Source: Epiperipatus broadwayi
Taxonomy: Eukaryota; Onychophora; Udeonychophora; Euonychophora; Peripatidae
Length of the DNA: 64,000 nt
Direction: 5' to 3'
Assembly: GCA_028023455.1 (NCBI GenBank)
Contig: JAQFVV010012423.1
Location: 3,140,753 to 3,204,752, forward strand
Shown here: positions 1 to 11,983 of the stretch, in pieces
How positions within the stretch are numbered: position 1 is the first letter of the stretch
Layout: each line of letters starts with the position of its first letter
Notes under the pieces: model-generated
The model's input: the letters and a program-made list of their open reading frames with translations, nothing else
Database searches by the model: none
What the model was told of the DNA's origin: nothing
Program-made: the position numbers and the translations under genes

Positions 1-2449
1 AATAAAAGAAAAATCAAGGGGGTAATTTTAATAAATAAAAATAAAATATAAGTAATGCATAGATCAGCTGATAACATTAAAATTCAGGATTCATGGGATT
101 TAAGTTGATGATTGCTTACCTTTGTTTATGAATTTAATGGCAGTTAAGAAGGGTTAATAAATTAACCAAAAGTATTTCTTCAGATTAAAAGACTGTATAT
201 AATAGTTAATTACCGATATGTTTATTATTTTCTTCTTATATATATATACATTTGTCGAAAGTTATTTTTCCCTTTAATTTTTTTTGTATTATCATACTAT
301 AATAATATAGCTATAATATAAAATAATTTTTACTATTTTGCAAATATAGTAAAAGTAAAATCAATTGCTGTGGAATTTGTGATTACTTGTGTGTGTGTGT
401 TTTTTCCTTTTATATTTTCTCTCTCAGGTCATTGATATTTATTTGAAGAAAGTGAAATCAATATGAGTAACATAAACTTTGATATTTGTAAGTAAGAATT
501 TAATGCCAGAAATACACACACAATTTTCTTTTACATTTCAAAGATTTTGAAGATTTAAAAATCATCAATTTGAAAGATAAAAAATATATTATATAGTATA
601 ACAATAAAATAAATCTACAAAATGTAAACAAATATATATACAGATATAACCATAATTAATAAAGTGTGATAATATAAATTGTATCTTTTTATAAATTTCA
701 AATATGTAGTACAAAGTATTACTTGAAGAAGAAATTTTTTTTGAGGATTGTAAAAAAAATTTCAAATATCAAAATAAGAAAATAAAATAATTGTACATTA
801 CCATTTAAGAAGATTTAAATGTATTTTAGATGCAATAAAATGTACTATTGCATACAATACTGCATTGTTATTTATGTCTTTTTATTGCTACATATTCCCC
901 AAACTCAGCTGTAATTGTACATGTAGTACATATCTGATCTGGCATAAATTATCATAATTACCACTACAATATATATTTCAAGTGCATTGAGTGCAGTTCT
1001 GCATATACAGAATTATCATGAAGAATTCAATGTATTCAGTTTTAAAGAGCATTTAATAAGATTTTATTAATCAAATAGTTTATTATGAACTGTAAAACAT
1101 TTTTTTTTCAAGTATCCTTTGTTTTGATATATTAGTCAATATATTTCAACAACAATGTTTTTTTTTTGTTCCTCAATAATTTATAAAATGGAGTTACACT
1201 TCTGGAAATTAATCTTCATTATAAAACTATTACATGTCTTAAACATTTCAGAGGATAAGATTAACTTTGTAATGTGTAAAAGTTATTATATGATAAATGT
1301 ATATTTAGTTGAAGCTCATTTTTTGGTTAAAAACTATATTATTTCTGTCAATCTAACAATCCTTAATAATTTTTACAGGCATATGTCACAAAAACCAACT
1401 AATCATTCCTTTTAACTTTTGTTAACAATAAAAATGTTAATATGTTATTTTATTTACTATTAACACTTCTTGTATTATAGAGCAATTCATTTAAAATACC
1501 TTTATTAATATCTTTCCATTATATTTCTTCTATAATTTTCTTTCAGCTACATTTATCTTCGATTAGTCAATTTTAATCTGTATATTATCATTTTTAGAAA
1601 TCATAATCAAAATATATATATTTTAAATCTTACAATTCCTTTAAAATTGATCTCAACTTTAAATAAATTTTACAGTTTTGTATTTCTTTCCAATATTGAT
1701 ATTATGATTTTTAATGTATTTTCTAATTCTTTTATATAATATTCTATTCAGTTTGTTTTAATGACAATTATGTTTTTTTGTTTTTTTTTATATTTGGATT
1801 CTCTTTTTTTTTATTGTAATTATTACTCTATTTAATGACATTCATTTTTATCTCCATTGTATTTCACCTTACTCAAACACATTTTAGATTCATTTTTAAT
1901 TATTTCTTTCATCTCAATCAAACATCATTCTATGTTCTTCTAAAAGCTGAAATCAATTTTTAAATGCAATATTTATACCTACAGTTTATACAGGGCATGA
2001 ACAATCTTGTATTCATTATCCAGATCCTTTTAAGAATAATTCATAACCTGTTTCACAATATTTCTCAGGAAATTTTAACTATTAAAAATAGTTTTCCCCC
2101 ACATGTCAAAAATATTCTAAACTTGATTCCTGCAAATTTCAAAAAACAAAAAATATGTGCCATTATTTAAGTCCAATAAAAAATAAGTATAACAATCAAA
2201 TAATAATTATTATTTTTTGTTTTATATCAACTTCCAGACTAACATTGTTCTATCAATTTTTTTTTTTCCATTTTTCATTTCAAAATTTGGTGCTACAATT
2301 TTTATTCAATTTTTAAAATTTTTTTTTTTTAAATATATTGGACATAAATGCACATTTTACTGGAAAAAAAATAACCAATTTGTATAACTACTTTATCAGA
2401 ATTTTTTTTATTTTTTTGCACTTTCTTGATTTGTTTAATTGTAAAATGT
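1..2449. other. A/T-rich DNA without recognisable features
   Basis: No gene, RNA gene or repeat copy recognised. The open frames here (for example 1155-1415 and 1964-2170 on the plus strand) are low-complexity, lack recognisable domains and are what such A/T-rich DNA yields by chance. A short (AT)n run at about 2450-2462 borders the repeat array that follows. Confidence 0.6.
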
Positions 2450-2593
2450 CAATATATATATATGAAAAACAAAAAAACAAGTTAAAAACATGCTAACGCT
2501 TGTATTTATGTCAACAGATGGCATTCTACCAAAAACACTGTCAAGCATTTGTTTACATAAACGTCAGAGCATGCATTCACTAACTCTAACTTT

Positions 2594-2653
2594 AATTCCA
2601 CTTTCAGATCATGATTTCAAGCTATTTTCTATCGTCAGTGAAAGACAGGAATT
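2594..2653 (-). ncRNA. Hammerhead ribozyme motif, array A copy 1
   Basis: On the minus strand: stem I strand CUUUCA, core CUGACGA, a weakened stem II, GAAA, the self-complementary AUCAUGAU spanning stem III, cleavage triplet AUC, and the partner UGAAAG. An outer AAUUCC/GGAAUU helix extends stem I. Stem II has lost a pair seen in the other copies, so activity may be reduced. Confidence 0.7.
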
Positions 2654-2993
2654 TTAGAAACTAGATCTAAACACAAACTCTGAGTATTTATGAAACAGTT
2701 TCTATTCAGCCTGCAAGCGTGAATCTTTTAGACACATAATGTCTTCAAACTCAGCATAGCAAGCCAGACAGCTACATGGGTCAGATCTCAGTTCAGCATC
2801 ACCACATAATAGAAGCCTCTGAAATATATACCATTGCTAGAAAGACCTCAAACATACATTTATGAAAAACAAAAAAACAAGTTAAAAATTTGCTAACGCT
2901 TGTATTTATGTCAACAGATGGTGTTCTACTAAAAACACCGTCAAGCGTTTGTTTACATAAACGTCAGAGCATGCATTCACTATCTCTAACTTT

Positions 2994-3053
2994 AATTTCA
3001 CATTTAGATCATGATTTCAAACTATTTGCTATCATCAGTGAAAGACAGGAATT
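2994..3053 (-). ncRNA. Degenerate hammerhead motif, array A copy 2
   Basis: The core CUGAUGA, GAAA and AUCAUGAU are present on the minus strand. The stem I partner has mutated (CUAAAUG context instead of CUGAAAG), which breaks pairing next to the cleavage site. Probably inactive. Confidence 0.6.
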
Positions 3054-3426
3054 TTAGAAACTAGATCTAAACACAAACTCTGAGCATTTATGAAACAGTT
3101 TCTATTCAGCTTGCAAGTGTGAATCTTTTAGACACGTAATGTCTTCAAACTCAGCATAGCAAGCCAGATAGCTACATGGGTCTGATCTCAGTTCAGCATC
3201 ACCACATAGGAGAAGCCTCAGCAATATATATATCATTGCTAGAAATACCTCTAAGGTACATTTATGAAAAACAAAAAACAAGTTAAAAACTTGCTAATGC
3301 TTGTATTTATGTCAACAGATGGCGTTCTACCAAAAACACTGTCAAGTGTTTGTTTACATAAATGTCAGAGCATGCATTCACTATCTCTAACTTTAATTCC
3401 ACTTTCAGATCATGATTTCAAGCTAA

Positions 3427-3486
3427 AATTCCTGTCTTTCACTGATGATAGCAAATAGCTTGAAATCATGATCTGAAAGTGGAATT
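3427..3486 (+). ncRNA. Hammerhead ribozyme motif, best copy of array A
   Basis: Outer stem I AAUUCC (3427-3432) pairs with GGAAUU (3481-3486). Inner stem I CUUUCA (3436-3441) pairs with UGAAAG (3474-3479). The core CUGAUGA is at 3442-3448. Stem II is AGC/GCU around loop AAAUA (3450-3460), closed by a U-U instead of the usual G-C. GAAA is at 3462-3465. Stem III is AUC/GAU with a 2-nt loop, inside the perfect palindrome AUCAUGAU (3465-3472). The cleavage triplet AUC ends at 3473. A stem III this short suits a dimeric hammerhead, as described for satellite-type hammerheads. Activity is not shown by the sequence. Confidence 0.8.
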
Positions 3487-4122
3487 AAAGTTAGAGATAG
3501 TGAATGCATGCTCTGATGTTTATGTAAACAAATGCTTGATGGTGTTTTTGGTAGAATGCCATCTGTTGACATAAATACAAGCGTTAGCAAGTTTTTAACT
3601 TGTTTTTTGTTTTTCATAAATGTACCTTTGAGGTCTTTCTAGCAATGATATATATTGCAGAGGCTTCTACTATGTGGTGATGCTGAACTGAGATCAGACC
3701 CATGTAGCTGTCTGGCTTGCTATGCTGAGTTTGAAGACATTACATGTCAAATAGCTTGAAATCATGATCTGAAAGTGGAATTAAAGTTAGAGATAGTGAA
3801 TGCATGCTCTGATGTTTATGTAAACAAATGCTTGATGGTGTTTTTGGTAGAATGCCATCTGTTGAAATAAATACAAGTGTGAGCAAATTTTTAACTTGTT
3901 TTTTGTTTTTCATAAATGTACCTTTGAGGTCTTTCTAGCAATGATATATATATTGCAGAGGCTTCTAATATGTGGTGATGCTGAACTGAGATCAGACCCA
4001 TGTAGCTATCTGGCTTGCTATGCTGAGTTTGAAAACATTACGTGTCTAAAAGATTCATGCTTGCAAGATGAATAGAAACTGCTTCATAAATGCTCAGAGT
4101 TTGTGTTTAGATCTAATTTCTA

Positions 4123-4182
4123 AAATTCCTGTCTTTCACTGACGATAGCAATTAGCTTGAAATCATGATCTGAAAGTGAAAT
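4123..4182 (+). ncRNA. Hammerhead ribozyme motif, array A right end
   Basis: Core CUGACGA with stem II AGC/GCU around loop AAUUA, GAAA, AUCAUGAU and an AUC cleavage triplet; inner stem I CUUUCA/UGAAAG is intact. The outer helix has one change (GUGAAAUU for GUGGAAUU). This copy lies just inside the (AT)n tract that ends the array. Confidence 0.7.
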
Positions 4183-4264
4183 TAAAGTTAGAGATAGTGA
4201 ATGCATGCTCTGACGCTTATGTAAACAAACACTTGACGGTGTTTTGGGTAGAATGCCATCTGTT

Positions 4265-4266
<2 letters not shown>

Positions 4267-4305
<39 letters not shown>

Positions 4306-4333
4306 GAACATGTTTGACATATATATATATATA
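4267..4333. repeat. (AT)n microsatellite at the right edge of array A
   Basis: Two AT runs separated by a short AGTGGAACATG segment that is itself repeated. The array unit stops within its TGTTGACATA sequence exactly where the AT run starts. Confidence 0.9.
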
Positions 4334-4984
4334 GTGGAACATGTTTCATTTTGTGTCTGTATATAATCATATTTTTTCTATTTTTTTCTTCTCTTGTTTG
4401 TGTTATTGATGAGAATTTCTATAATATCAATGTTAAATAAGTATCTATAAAATCTATTTAATATCAACCAATCATTCACATGCAATAGTCCTTGTAATGT
4501 CATTACTTATCACTGTTGTCCATATGTTGATCAATAAATTGTTTTATTCTTCTATATCTTATTTTAGGAATTATCAGCAAGTTAAAATGTGTTAGAGGTT
4601 CATTTTTATATTTTTGATATAATAAATTGGCTTTTTTGTTGTTATTGTTGCTATCTATAGTAATCATATTCCAGTTTTTAATATTTTTTTTTTCCGTATA
4701 TTAGATACTTCTTAACATATAATGCCTATAAAATTTGGCATCTGAATAATTTTAATAATGTTGTACATACAGGCCAGTTTTAAAAAATTAATATATTGAC
4801 TTCATTCAGGTCCAAGATATTTTATGTTAGTATTCCTGATTTTTTTTCTTTAGAATATAGAAAGATAATGATTTTCAGTTAATGGAAGGCAGAACAGCAT
4901 TGCTTCTAAATATGATTACATCATTAATTATTTTAATAACATTTTTGTTTACCATATTTTATTTAAATACAAGTATATTGTCTA
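4334..4984. other. No recognisable feature
   Basis: A/T-rich DNA with T-runs; no gene or repeat copy recognised. Confidence 0.5.
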
Positions 4985-5455
4985 TATTGAACTCAATTTA
5001 TTTAGAAGGGATTTGAACTCAGAAGTTCATGTTCCCTACAGCTATCGACTCCATCTTTCACTACCAATACACATGTACATGTGAAAAGATAAATGATCCA
5101 AATTATAAGTATATTCTGCTAAACCAGCACTCATCAGTTGGTCCAGATCATCACCTCCACACACATATATAATGAGTGCTCAGATTATATTAAGATAGCG
5201 AATCTTCAAACTTTAATGGACATTAAAGTTTGAACATTTTCTATCTTAGTATAAACTGAGCACAGCTTGTATGTATGTGTGGGAGATGGTAATCTGAACA
5301 GATAAATGCTGGTTTAGTAGGAAATACTTATGTGTGGAGACCATTTATCTTTTTCATATGTATATGGTCATACGTATCGATTTTATAAAATCGAGTGTAT
5401 AATGGTAGGAAACTTGAAAGTCTGAGTTCAAATTCTTTAATTACATATTTGATTT
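4985..5455. repeat. Inverted pair of SINE-like repeats (hairpin)
   Basis: Two diverged copies in inverted orientation meet at a tight hairpin near 5207-5237, where CAAACTTTAATGG faces CATTAAAGTTTG. Each arm carries the phrase around TGGTCCAGATCATC, and near its outer end GAGTTCAAAT, which resembles the tRNA-type B box of RNA polymerase III promoters (minus strand at ~5010-5022, plus strand at ~5422-5434). Partial copies of the same repeat occur at ~33742-33920 and ~39366-39450. The B-box similarity is suggestive only, because no convincing A box was found, so this could equally be a MITE. Confidence 0.5.
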
Positions 5456-6371
5456 ATTAATTAATAAAAAAGATTAAATCAAATGTTTATTTATGCCAGC
5501 TTATCCAGTCAAAATATTATACCTTTTTTTAACAGAATGTAGCAGTTTAGAATTAAAAATGAAAACTAATCACAAAACAACCACAGAAACTTTTACTTAA
5601 TATTTGTATATAAATACGTAGATGATTTAAAGATTTGTCAAATTTAATTTTTGTGAACTAATTAAACCAGAATAATTATATACTGATTGCACACATTTTT
5701 TTTTAATTAAAAATATATTTATGACATATAATGTAGATTGCTAAAGTTACATAATGAATTAATAAGTGCCTATAATTAACATTTTAAAATATAAAGGTTG
5801 AGTGTATAACTATTCCAGATATAAATTCTACTTTTTTCAAATAATATTAATTTACAATTTAATTTTGAAACCTTTTATCACTGTATATGCAGCAAAATCT
5901 TTCTTTAATACTTAATAGAAATAAAAATCACATCCAAACTATTATTGAACAAAAAAATACTTCAAAAATAGCATTAGTGTTGATGAAAAACTCTATTAGT
6001 TAATTTGCTTAATAATCACTATATGCATACATAAAATGTTAATAAAAGATATAATCAAATGGTCTGTTAAAAAATAAAATGATAAACTTAGCTTATTAGT
6101 GAATTAAAATATAAATATTATTTTAAACTCAAAGGTTTACATAATTTTAAATATAATATAATTTAGTTTTCTCTATCTAATTCACTGCATGCATCTTCAA
6201 GAGAAATTTATTACTGCTTTTTTACATGATCTGAATTAAAGCTTTGTGATTAACATTAATGCTTTGTCTATATTTAAAATGTGTACAAAACAAATAGAAG
6301 AATAATATTTAAAAAATATTTCAGTATAATAAAAATAAAGTTCATAATCTTCTCTCAAAGTTTGCCACAGA

Positions 6372-6403
<32 letters not shown>

Positions 6404-6430
6404 TGATACAAAGATTTTCACGGGTTGCAG
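5456..6430. other. No recognisable feature
   Basis: A/T-rich DNA. A short (GT)n run at ~6383-6402 creates a spurious threonine/histidine frame on the minus strand. Confidence 0.5.
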
Positions 6431-6435
6431 ATATA

Positions 6436-6640
6436 AAAGACATATTTTGTGAGTTCATCCGTGTTAAAAAATTTAAATATTGATATATCGACGTTTCGAC
6501 TTGATCACACAATTCATCCACTAAGTGATGGAAGGTAGAAAAACGGTTGTAGAGGCGCTACAATCACTGATTTGAAAAAAAACGTCGGTATATCAATATT
6601 TAAATTTTTTAACACGGATGAACCCGCAAAATATGTCTTA
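6436..6640. repeat. Inverted pair of Penelope-type tails
   Basis: Two ~60-bp arms (6436-6496 and 6578-6640) are near-perfect inverted copies around a ~80-bp centre. The left arm and centre read on the minus strand match the 3' tail of the PLE at 40.84-42.93 kb: a CTACAACCGT...TTCTACCTTCC segment, then the GATGA...TCGAAACGTC motif at ~6490-6524, then an A/T-rich tail. It is therefore a tail-only PLE insertion with an inverted partner. The right edge runs into a short (TA)n. Confidence 0.7.
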
Positions 6641-7524
6641 TATATATATCAATAAATGAAGTAAATTATTTTTATAATAATATCTCGGATTATACAAAGA
6701 AATTATTTTTAATAATTGTATACCAGATTCGTCATATGTGTATTATTAACTCATTACAAATTCATGATATAAATATTGAATTAAATGTGATAAAATGTCC
6801 ATATTTCAACACATTTTCTGTAACAGAATCATAAATATTAACAAAAGTAATTAAGAATAAATAACAAACAAACAAATTAGATTCCAGAAATTGTAAAAGA
6901 ACTAGAAAAAAAATAGATGTAAAATGGAGAGATGAATTAAGATTATAACTGTATTTAGCTGTTCTAGACAATAAAACATAGAAATATTTTATCATTTAAC
7001 ATTATGATAACTAATCATATTGATAACAATTAGGAAATCTTTCTAGATAACTTCTAACAACATATTCAGTCTTTTGATTAAATATAAATACAATATATGC
7101 AATCTATCTCAATTAACATTATCATCTTTATCATCATTCTTCTTATAAAATGATGGATTAAACACTTTTATTACATTTGATTTATTGTCAAAATTTTCCA
7201 TCTATCCCATTTTCTACTACATTTAATTATCACTATTTAATCTATTTTTATTTATTCTTGTATTACTACTATTATAAACATTATTTTCTGTTTTGGTTTT
7301 ATATTTCCTAAAGGTATCTCACTTGCCTCCAAATAGCATAATTTTACTGATACCTATTTCACTGTGTGTCTATCAGCAGTAATTAAAGTCTCCTCAATAT
7401 GTTTAGTTTTATTTTATTGTTTAGACTATTTGATTTTCCAATAATGAAAATGTAGTCCATACTTTTAATTTAGTTAACTACATTCAGAAGAATTGAATAT
7501 AAGATTTAGTTAGGACTTTAATTA
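6641..7524. other. No recognisable feature
   Basis: A/T-rich DNA; the minus-strand frame at 6762-6995 shows no recognisable domain. The 7500-7524 end may still contain decayed sequence from the pseudogene that follows. Confidence 0.45.
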
Positions 7525-8893
7525 TCTTGGCTAATTTGATGCATAATCTTCTTTTGTGAGTCTTCATTCCAGTAGACATATTTTAAATTTCCATAAATCT
7601 TAGACCCAAGGAATAAAGATTTCTACCAGTGCTTAGCAGATGAGTACATGTGATTAATTGCTATAGCCAATTTCTTTGCCTCATCTAATATACTCAAATA
7701 TAATAAATATCTCTTCTAATGCATATGAATATTCTATATGATTTTCATCATACTCTTCATTCAAAACTTTCAGTTGAATGAATTTGGCTAAATTATGATT
7801 TGTTTTTACTTGATTATCATCTAATTCATTCTCATGTCTATTAGTACTCTCTAATAATAAAGGTATCACTTCATCCTAGTTATCTTGTACATTAACATTC
7901 TTTAAATATACTTCCCTATTACAAGGTGTAAGTTTATAATCACCAATACTATAATCTTTCAGAACTGCCACTATTGAGAATTATTTTTGTTGTTTTATGT
8001 TTAGTATCTTTGATTACTAAAAATTTCCTTGAATCCTTAAACACTTTTGCATTTCTGGAATAATGTTGCTGTTATTATTTTCTAACTTGTCATAAATAAT
8101 CTCATCCTGTTTTTAGTAATACATTTTACTTTTTGTTTCATAGAATCATTACCAATTACATGCTCTATTATGTTCCTAATGCTAATTTTGGCCTCTAAAT
8201 TTCTTTTTTAACCTTTTATTTCACTTTTAGATTTACACTTTATTTTTACTAAATTTTGAAGCTCTGTATTTGATTTTATTTTCATTTCCTCTACTTCTGT
8301 CTGAGTACAGTTCATTTTAGTCTGAACCATAACTTTAAAAGCATCCATTGCCTTTTGTAGTCTATTAACTTCCTTTGTAACCTCTTTATATTTTTAAGCT
8401 ATATAAATCATTGAATCATTTCTAAATTTTTCCTGTACCTTATCTAACTTATGTTCAAGTTTCTTTGACTCAACCTTCAACTCTTCAAATCTTAAATTAC
8501 ATTTTTCATCAGATTGGCTTAACTTAATATTTAGTTTATATTTACATTTATTGAACCTTGCATTAGATGCATTACATTTACTGTTACATTCATATTTGAA
8601 TTCTCTACATTTTTTATTAGAATCCTTTGTTTTTCGAATCTTTTATTTAATTTTTCAAAAATTTTATCAGAATCTACTTTTGATTTTTTAAACTATTTAC
8701 CAAGTCTTTCAAAATTATTACTAGAATATTCAAATTTTTTATGAAAATGTACCTTAAACTTGTCTAATTTTTTATCAGTTTGTTCAAACTTTATGGCAAA
8801 CATTTTCAACATATTTGATACACTCACATCAGGTCCTATTTCTAGATTAGTGGTCTCTGTACTTACAATTAATATCAAAAAATACATTAACAA
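7525..8893 (-). pseudogene. Decayed ORF for a Lys/Glu/Asn-rich, coiled-coil-like protein
   Basis: Reading minus from ~8893 gives a hydrophobic start (MLMYFLILIVSTETTN), then a charged segment (FEQTDKKLDKFK), one in-frame stop at ~8690, and continuing similar sequence. After a frameshift near ~8620 the frame stays open with only two stops to ~8090 and has coiled-coil character (KKLEHKLDKVQEKFRNDS, EVNRLQKAMDAFK). After another shift it resumes to 7681 (SIGDYKLTPCNREVYLKNV, then FIQLKVLNEEYDENHIEYS) and, shifted again, to ~7525 (EAKKLAIAINHMYSS). The pattern of long open blocks separated by single lesions indicates a former protein of roughly 450 residues. I recognise no family; a retroelement gag-like protein or a host gene relic are both possible. 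The hydrophobic start could be a signal peptide. Confidence 0.5.
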
Positions 8894-9000
8894 ATCTTAT
8901 TTGTTCATGCAATTATAAATAATACACTAAATTACTTAAATGATTAAATAATATTTTAGACAAATTTCATCAATTGAGCATCTACAAAATAAAAATTATT

Positions 9001-9017
9001 CTAAGAGTATTCTAAGA

Positions 9018-9057
<40 letters not shown>

Positions 9058-9073
9058 TCTTAGAATATATATA

Positions 9074-9110
<37 letters not shown>
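9001..9110. repeat. (AT)n microsatellite with flanking hairpin
   Basis: The tract is bracketed by CTAAGAGTAT and ATACTCTTAG at 9001-9066, so it can fold into a hairpin, and a second AT run continues to 9110. A PLE tail begins immediately to the right. Confidence 0.85.
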
Positions 9111-9113
<3 letters not shown>

Positions 9114-9115
9114 AA

Positions 9116-9370
9116 TCAAAACTACCCCAAATCCAAAATTAAACCAGACCTGCATCAAAATAATATTAAAACACAACCTAAGGTTTCACTGCTACAAGCA
9201 GACTTCTCAAGTGTAAAGAACTACACAAACTACACAATATATATAATATTAAAACTACCCAGAAATCCATTCACTTCCCATCCACCATTAATATTAAAAG
9301 AACTCTTAAATAAGTTAATTGCTTCAGAATAATAAAATTTCAATAATAAAGACTCTTTAATATTCTTTAT
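9116..9370 (-). mobile_element. Penelope-like element 3' fragment (same family as 20983-22516)
   Basis: The minus strand of ~9240-9365 encodes [20 protein letters not shown], closely matching the C-terminus of the PLE GIY-YIG protein ending at 20983. Positions 9116-9240 are its 3' untranslated tail. This includes a small stem (CTGC/GCAG) followed by GAAACC and a short ACC/GGT hairpin at ~9180-9215, repeated in other PLE tails of the window. The 3' end lies on (AT)n at 9110. The upstream side is cut by the LTR element at 9385. Confidence 0.75.
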
Positions 9371-9384
9371 TTATATATATATAT

Positions 9385-11452
9385 TGTAACGATCGAAATG
9401 AAAGTGAAGATTGAATCTAACCGCAATCTATGATATATGCACCACCAGGGCACCATCTAGGCATTTGAGCCTAAAAAAATTAATAAAGTAGGCAGATACG
9501 TGCTGTTAAGATTCCACTTTATTTAAATATTCAGATCATTAGCCCAAGTCACTAGCTCAGTGGAACAGCAGAGATTATAAAATATAACTTTATATCTTAA
9601 ATATAAAAAAATAAAAGCCACTGTCATAAATTAACACATAAAAACATTTATTTACGCACATATAAAATCATTCTAATTTGAGGAATAAGTTTAACATTTT
9701 AGATTTTGATATTAATCTTTAAATTTACATTTAACTAGATTGCAATAATGAGTTTAATATTTATTTAGTGAGTTGAGTATGAATAGACTATATAGATTGT
9801 ATTTGAAAAGAAAAATGTTCTATCCCTTATTTCACCTTAGGCCAAAAAGTCTGCAGTCAATCTGGTGCCAATCCATCTGATACATTTATGTATTCAATGT
9901 AGCATGAAAATACAACAACACAAAAGACTATACTGTCAGGAATGTACATCTGAACAGTAAGTAGAGTTAGAGAAGACATTGTCTCTCCACCAACAGGAAT
10001 GCTACATCTGTTGGCCAGTAGAACAATAAACAAAAAACTCCATAGGAATGAACTGCGGTCCTTTGCCAACTTACAAACCCATCCATAGGCAAACAGAAGG
10101 TGTGTGGCATATATATGCAATCCTGCCCATAGCAGATCTCATACTACATCTACTAATTACACAAATATATCCAATCCATTGAGCTAATTCAACTACGAAA
10201 TGAATAACCTAAGATTACCCTTCCTTAAACTATATATAACTTTACAAATCTATACAGCCATTCACACCCGACTTAAATTTAACATTTATCATGTTAACAC
10301 GAATGAATTTTACAAAATTTGTTTTAAAATGTTGAGTATAGATCAGCTGCACAGATTCCATGGTTAAAAACATTCCAAAATAAACAACCGATCAAAATAC
10401 AAAATTATCGATAATGTCAATTGCATAGGGAATACAAAAAACCCAATAACATTTATCATAAGATGTTGCAGTGACATGATGACTTATATATTTCAATCGA
10501 CTATGAAACAGCAACACAGTTAACTGCTAATGAATCTATGCAATGTCTATACCCAACTTTAAATTTCATGCATTTAAATAATTTATGCGATAAGTATTAA
10601 TACAAATAAAAAATAATAAAATGGAAATGATGTTTATCAATGCAAAACATATAAATTTAAACATTTTCAATTGATTTTAAACTTAAAAGTCAGATAGAAG
10701 TTCATAAGCTTGAATGAAAGTTCTTAATTATTTTTAAATTTTAGAGTTCATGACAATAGCTTACAGTAGAAGAATCACTGCTCTTGATGTAAATTTCCAC
10801 GGAGTCTTTATTTGAAAACCCGGTCAGATGTTTCGGAGGTAGCATTAGCTGGTTCATTTTGGTATCACAGTCAGTTCATTTTTAAAATAGAGAGAGAGTG
10901 TGATCTGTGCGTGCTATCATAACCCTCAAAAACAAGCCGGAAAGAATTCTCAGGAAAACTGTATTTCTCCTTTTATAGTATCCACACAGATTCAACCAAT
11001 AAAATGTCACTAATCCATCCTTGTCATTCGGATCTGGGCTGAGGCTTGGTGCTTCCATTGGTCAAGCTAATTTCTCTTTATTCTCTTATCTAACTTTTCA
11101 TCTGACCTTTTAATTACACAGTTTTTGGATAATTAATAAACAATCATTTCCATTTACAGATTACAGGAATTAATTAATACCTGTTTTTATTTTAACTTAC
11201 ATTCTTTATTTATTAAAATATTTCTATAGTTAAATCTTTTATTTTTTTATCAAAAAAGTACGTTCAAATACTTTTTTTATTTATAAAAAAAAAATTTTAA
11301 GTTTTGCATGTGTGCGAATATAATATATACGTTTAAGAAACATTTTAATTTTAGCATTTAGTTTTTTTTTTTTTTTAATACATTTATTTTTATTTGCGAA
11401 CTTAAAAGTTTTTATTTCAATTTAATGTAATGACATATTTATATATCGTTAA
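9385..11452 (-). repeat. 3' LTR (minus-strand sense)
   Basis: Starts at TGTAACGAT. The inner end reads ATCGTTAA rather than ATCGTTACA, explained by loss of one C. It contains a minus-strand frame of 87 codons at 9857-10120 that is interrupted by a stop in the partner LTR, so it is not coding. Confidence 0.85.
10969..10980 (-). promoter_or_regulatory. TATA box inside the LTR
   Basis: The minus strand reads ACTATAAAAGG. It is repeated at the equivalent place in the other LTR (about 13571-13582, CTATAAAAAAAG). Upstream in the sense direction are a CCAAT box (GACCAATGG at ~11053-11061) and an ATTGG (~10997). Downstream an AATAAAG (~10808-10814) could serve as poly(A) signal, giving an R region of ~150 bp and a long U5. 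Confidence 0.6.
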
Positions 11453-11962
11453 ATATCAGTAAACTTCCTCAAAAAAATAAAAACACTAAAAAAAAGAATT
11501 TACTTAGTGTTAGTAATTACGTTACACAAATTTGTTATATATGAAATTTCAAAAGGACAAAACTTTTTTTAAAAAAAGACAAAACAGTAATTACAAATAT
11601 AATGATAAAAAAAATGTTGACTGATGATTCCTTACTACCAGCTAAATTTCTGCCCCCTCCTTTCCAAGTTTCTTTTCTTCTACTTTTAAGTATTATTTAG
11701 GCAAGTTAAATGATTAGATTTTAAACAAGACTTTTTTTAAAAAAAAATAAAAAATTATGATTTATATTTATTAATTACGATTTATTTATTACTTTTTATT
11801 CCTCATATTTATCTTTACATATGCGCATGGCAGTACCTTTAAGACAAAATATCAAACTGTAACTCCACATCAATACAACAAATATATTTATACTAATTTC
11901 AGAAAAAAATATTATGGGCATGATTCACTTTTAAAATTCTCAGGTTGTGTTTATTAAAGATC

Positions 11963-11981
11963 GGCCCAAGTTGGGTAGCCA
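11963..11981 (-). promoter_or_regulatory. Putative primer-binding site
   Basis: TGGCTACCCAACTTGGGCC starts two bases inside the 5' LTR on the sense (minus) strand. The initial TGG is the complement of a tRNA CCA end. It partly resembles lysine-tRNA-type sites but differs at several positions, so the tRNA is not assigned. Confidence 0.55.
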
Positions 11982-11983
11982 GT

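Larger units (their letters stand above)
2461..4267. repeat. Array A: inverted tandem array of ~400-bp hammerhead repeats (retrozyme-like)
   Basis: Units starting TATGAAAAAC lie at 2461, 2861 and 3263, giving a period of ~400 bp. At 3423/3424 the array switches strand and further copies run in the opposite orientation to 4267. The hammerhead-sense strand is minus in the left copies and plus in the right copies, so the two halves diverge. The third left copy is cut at the switch, and a copy near 3747 has an internal deletion. The outer edges abut (AT)n at ~2450 and ~4267. The unit has no conserved coding capacity: a ~64-codon frame recurs only because the unit does, and it is antisense to the ribozyme. 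The same family forms array C at 42.9-45.3 kb. Interpretation as a retrozyme is inference from unit size, tandem form and the ribozyme. Confidence 0.85.

Noticed and set aside
3264-3458. 60-66-codon ORF family (MKNKKQVKNLL...) repeated in arrays A and C
   Set aside because: It recurs only because the repeat unit recurs, runs antisense to the ribozyme, and its C-terminus varies with each truncation; no coding signal.
2461-4267. Inverted arrays and palindromes as pure assembly artefacts
   Set aside because: Arms differ by many scattered substitutions, and in the ribozymes the changes are compensatory, so they are not mirror copies of the same reads.
9857-10120. 87-codon minus ORF in the left LTR
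   Set aside because: The equivalent region of the right LTR has an in-frame stop; not conserved.
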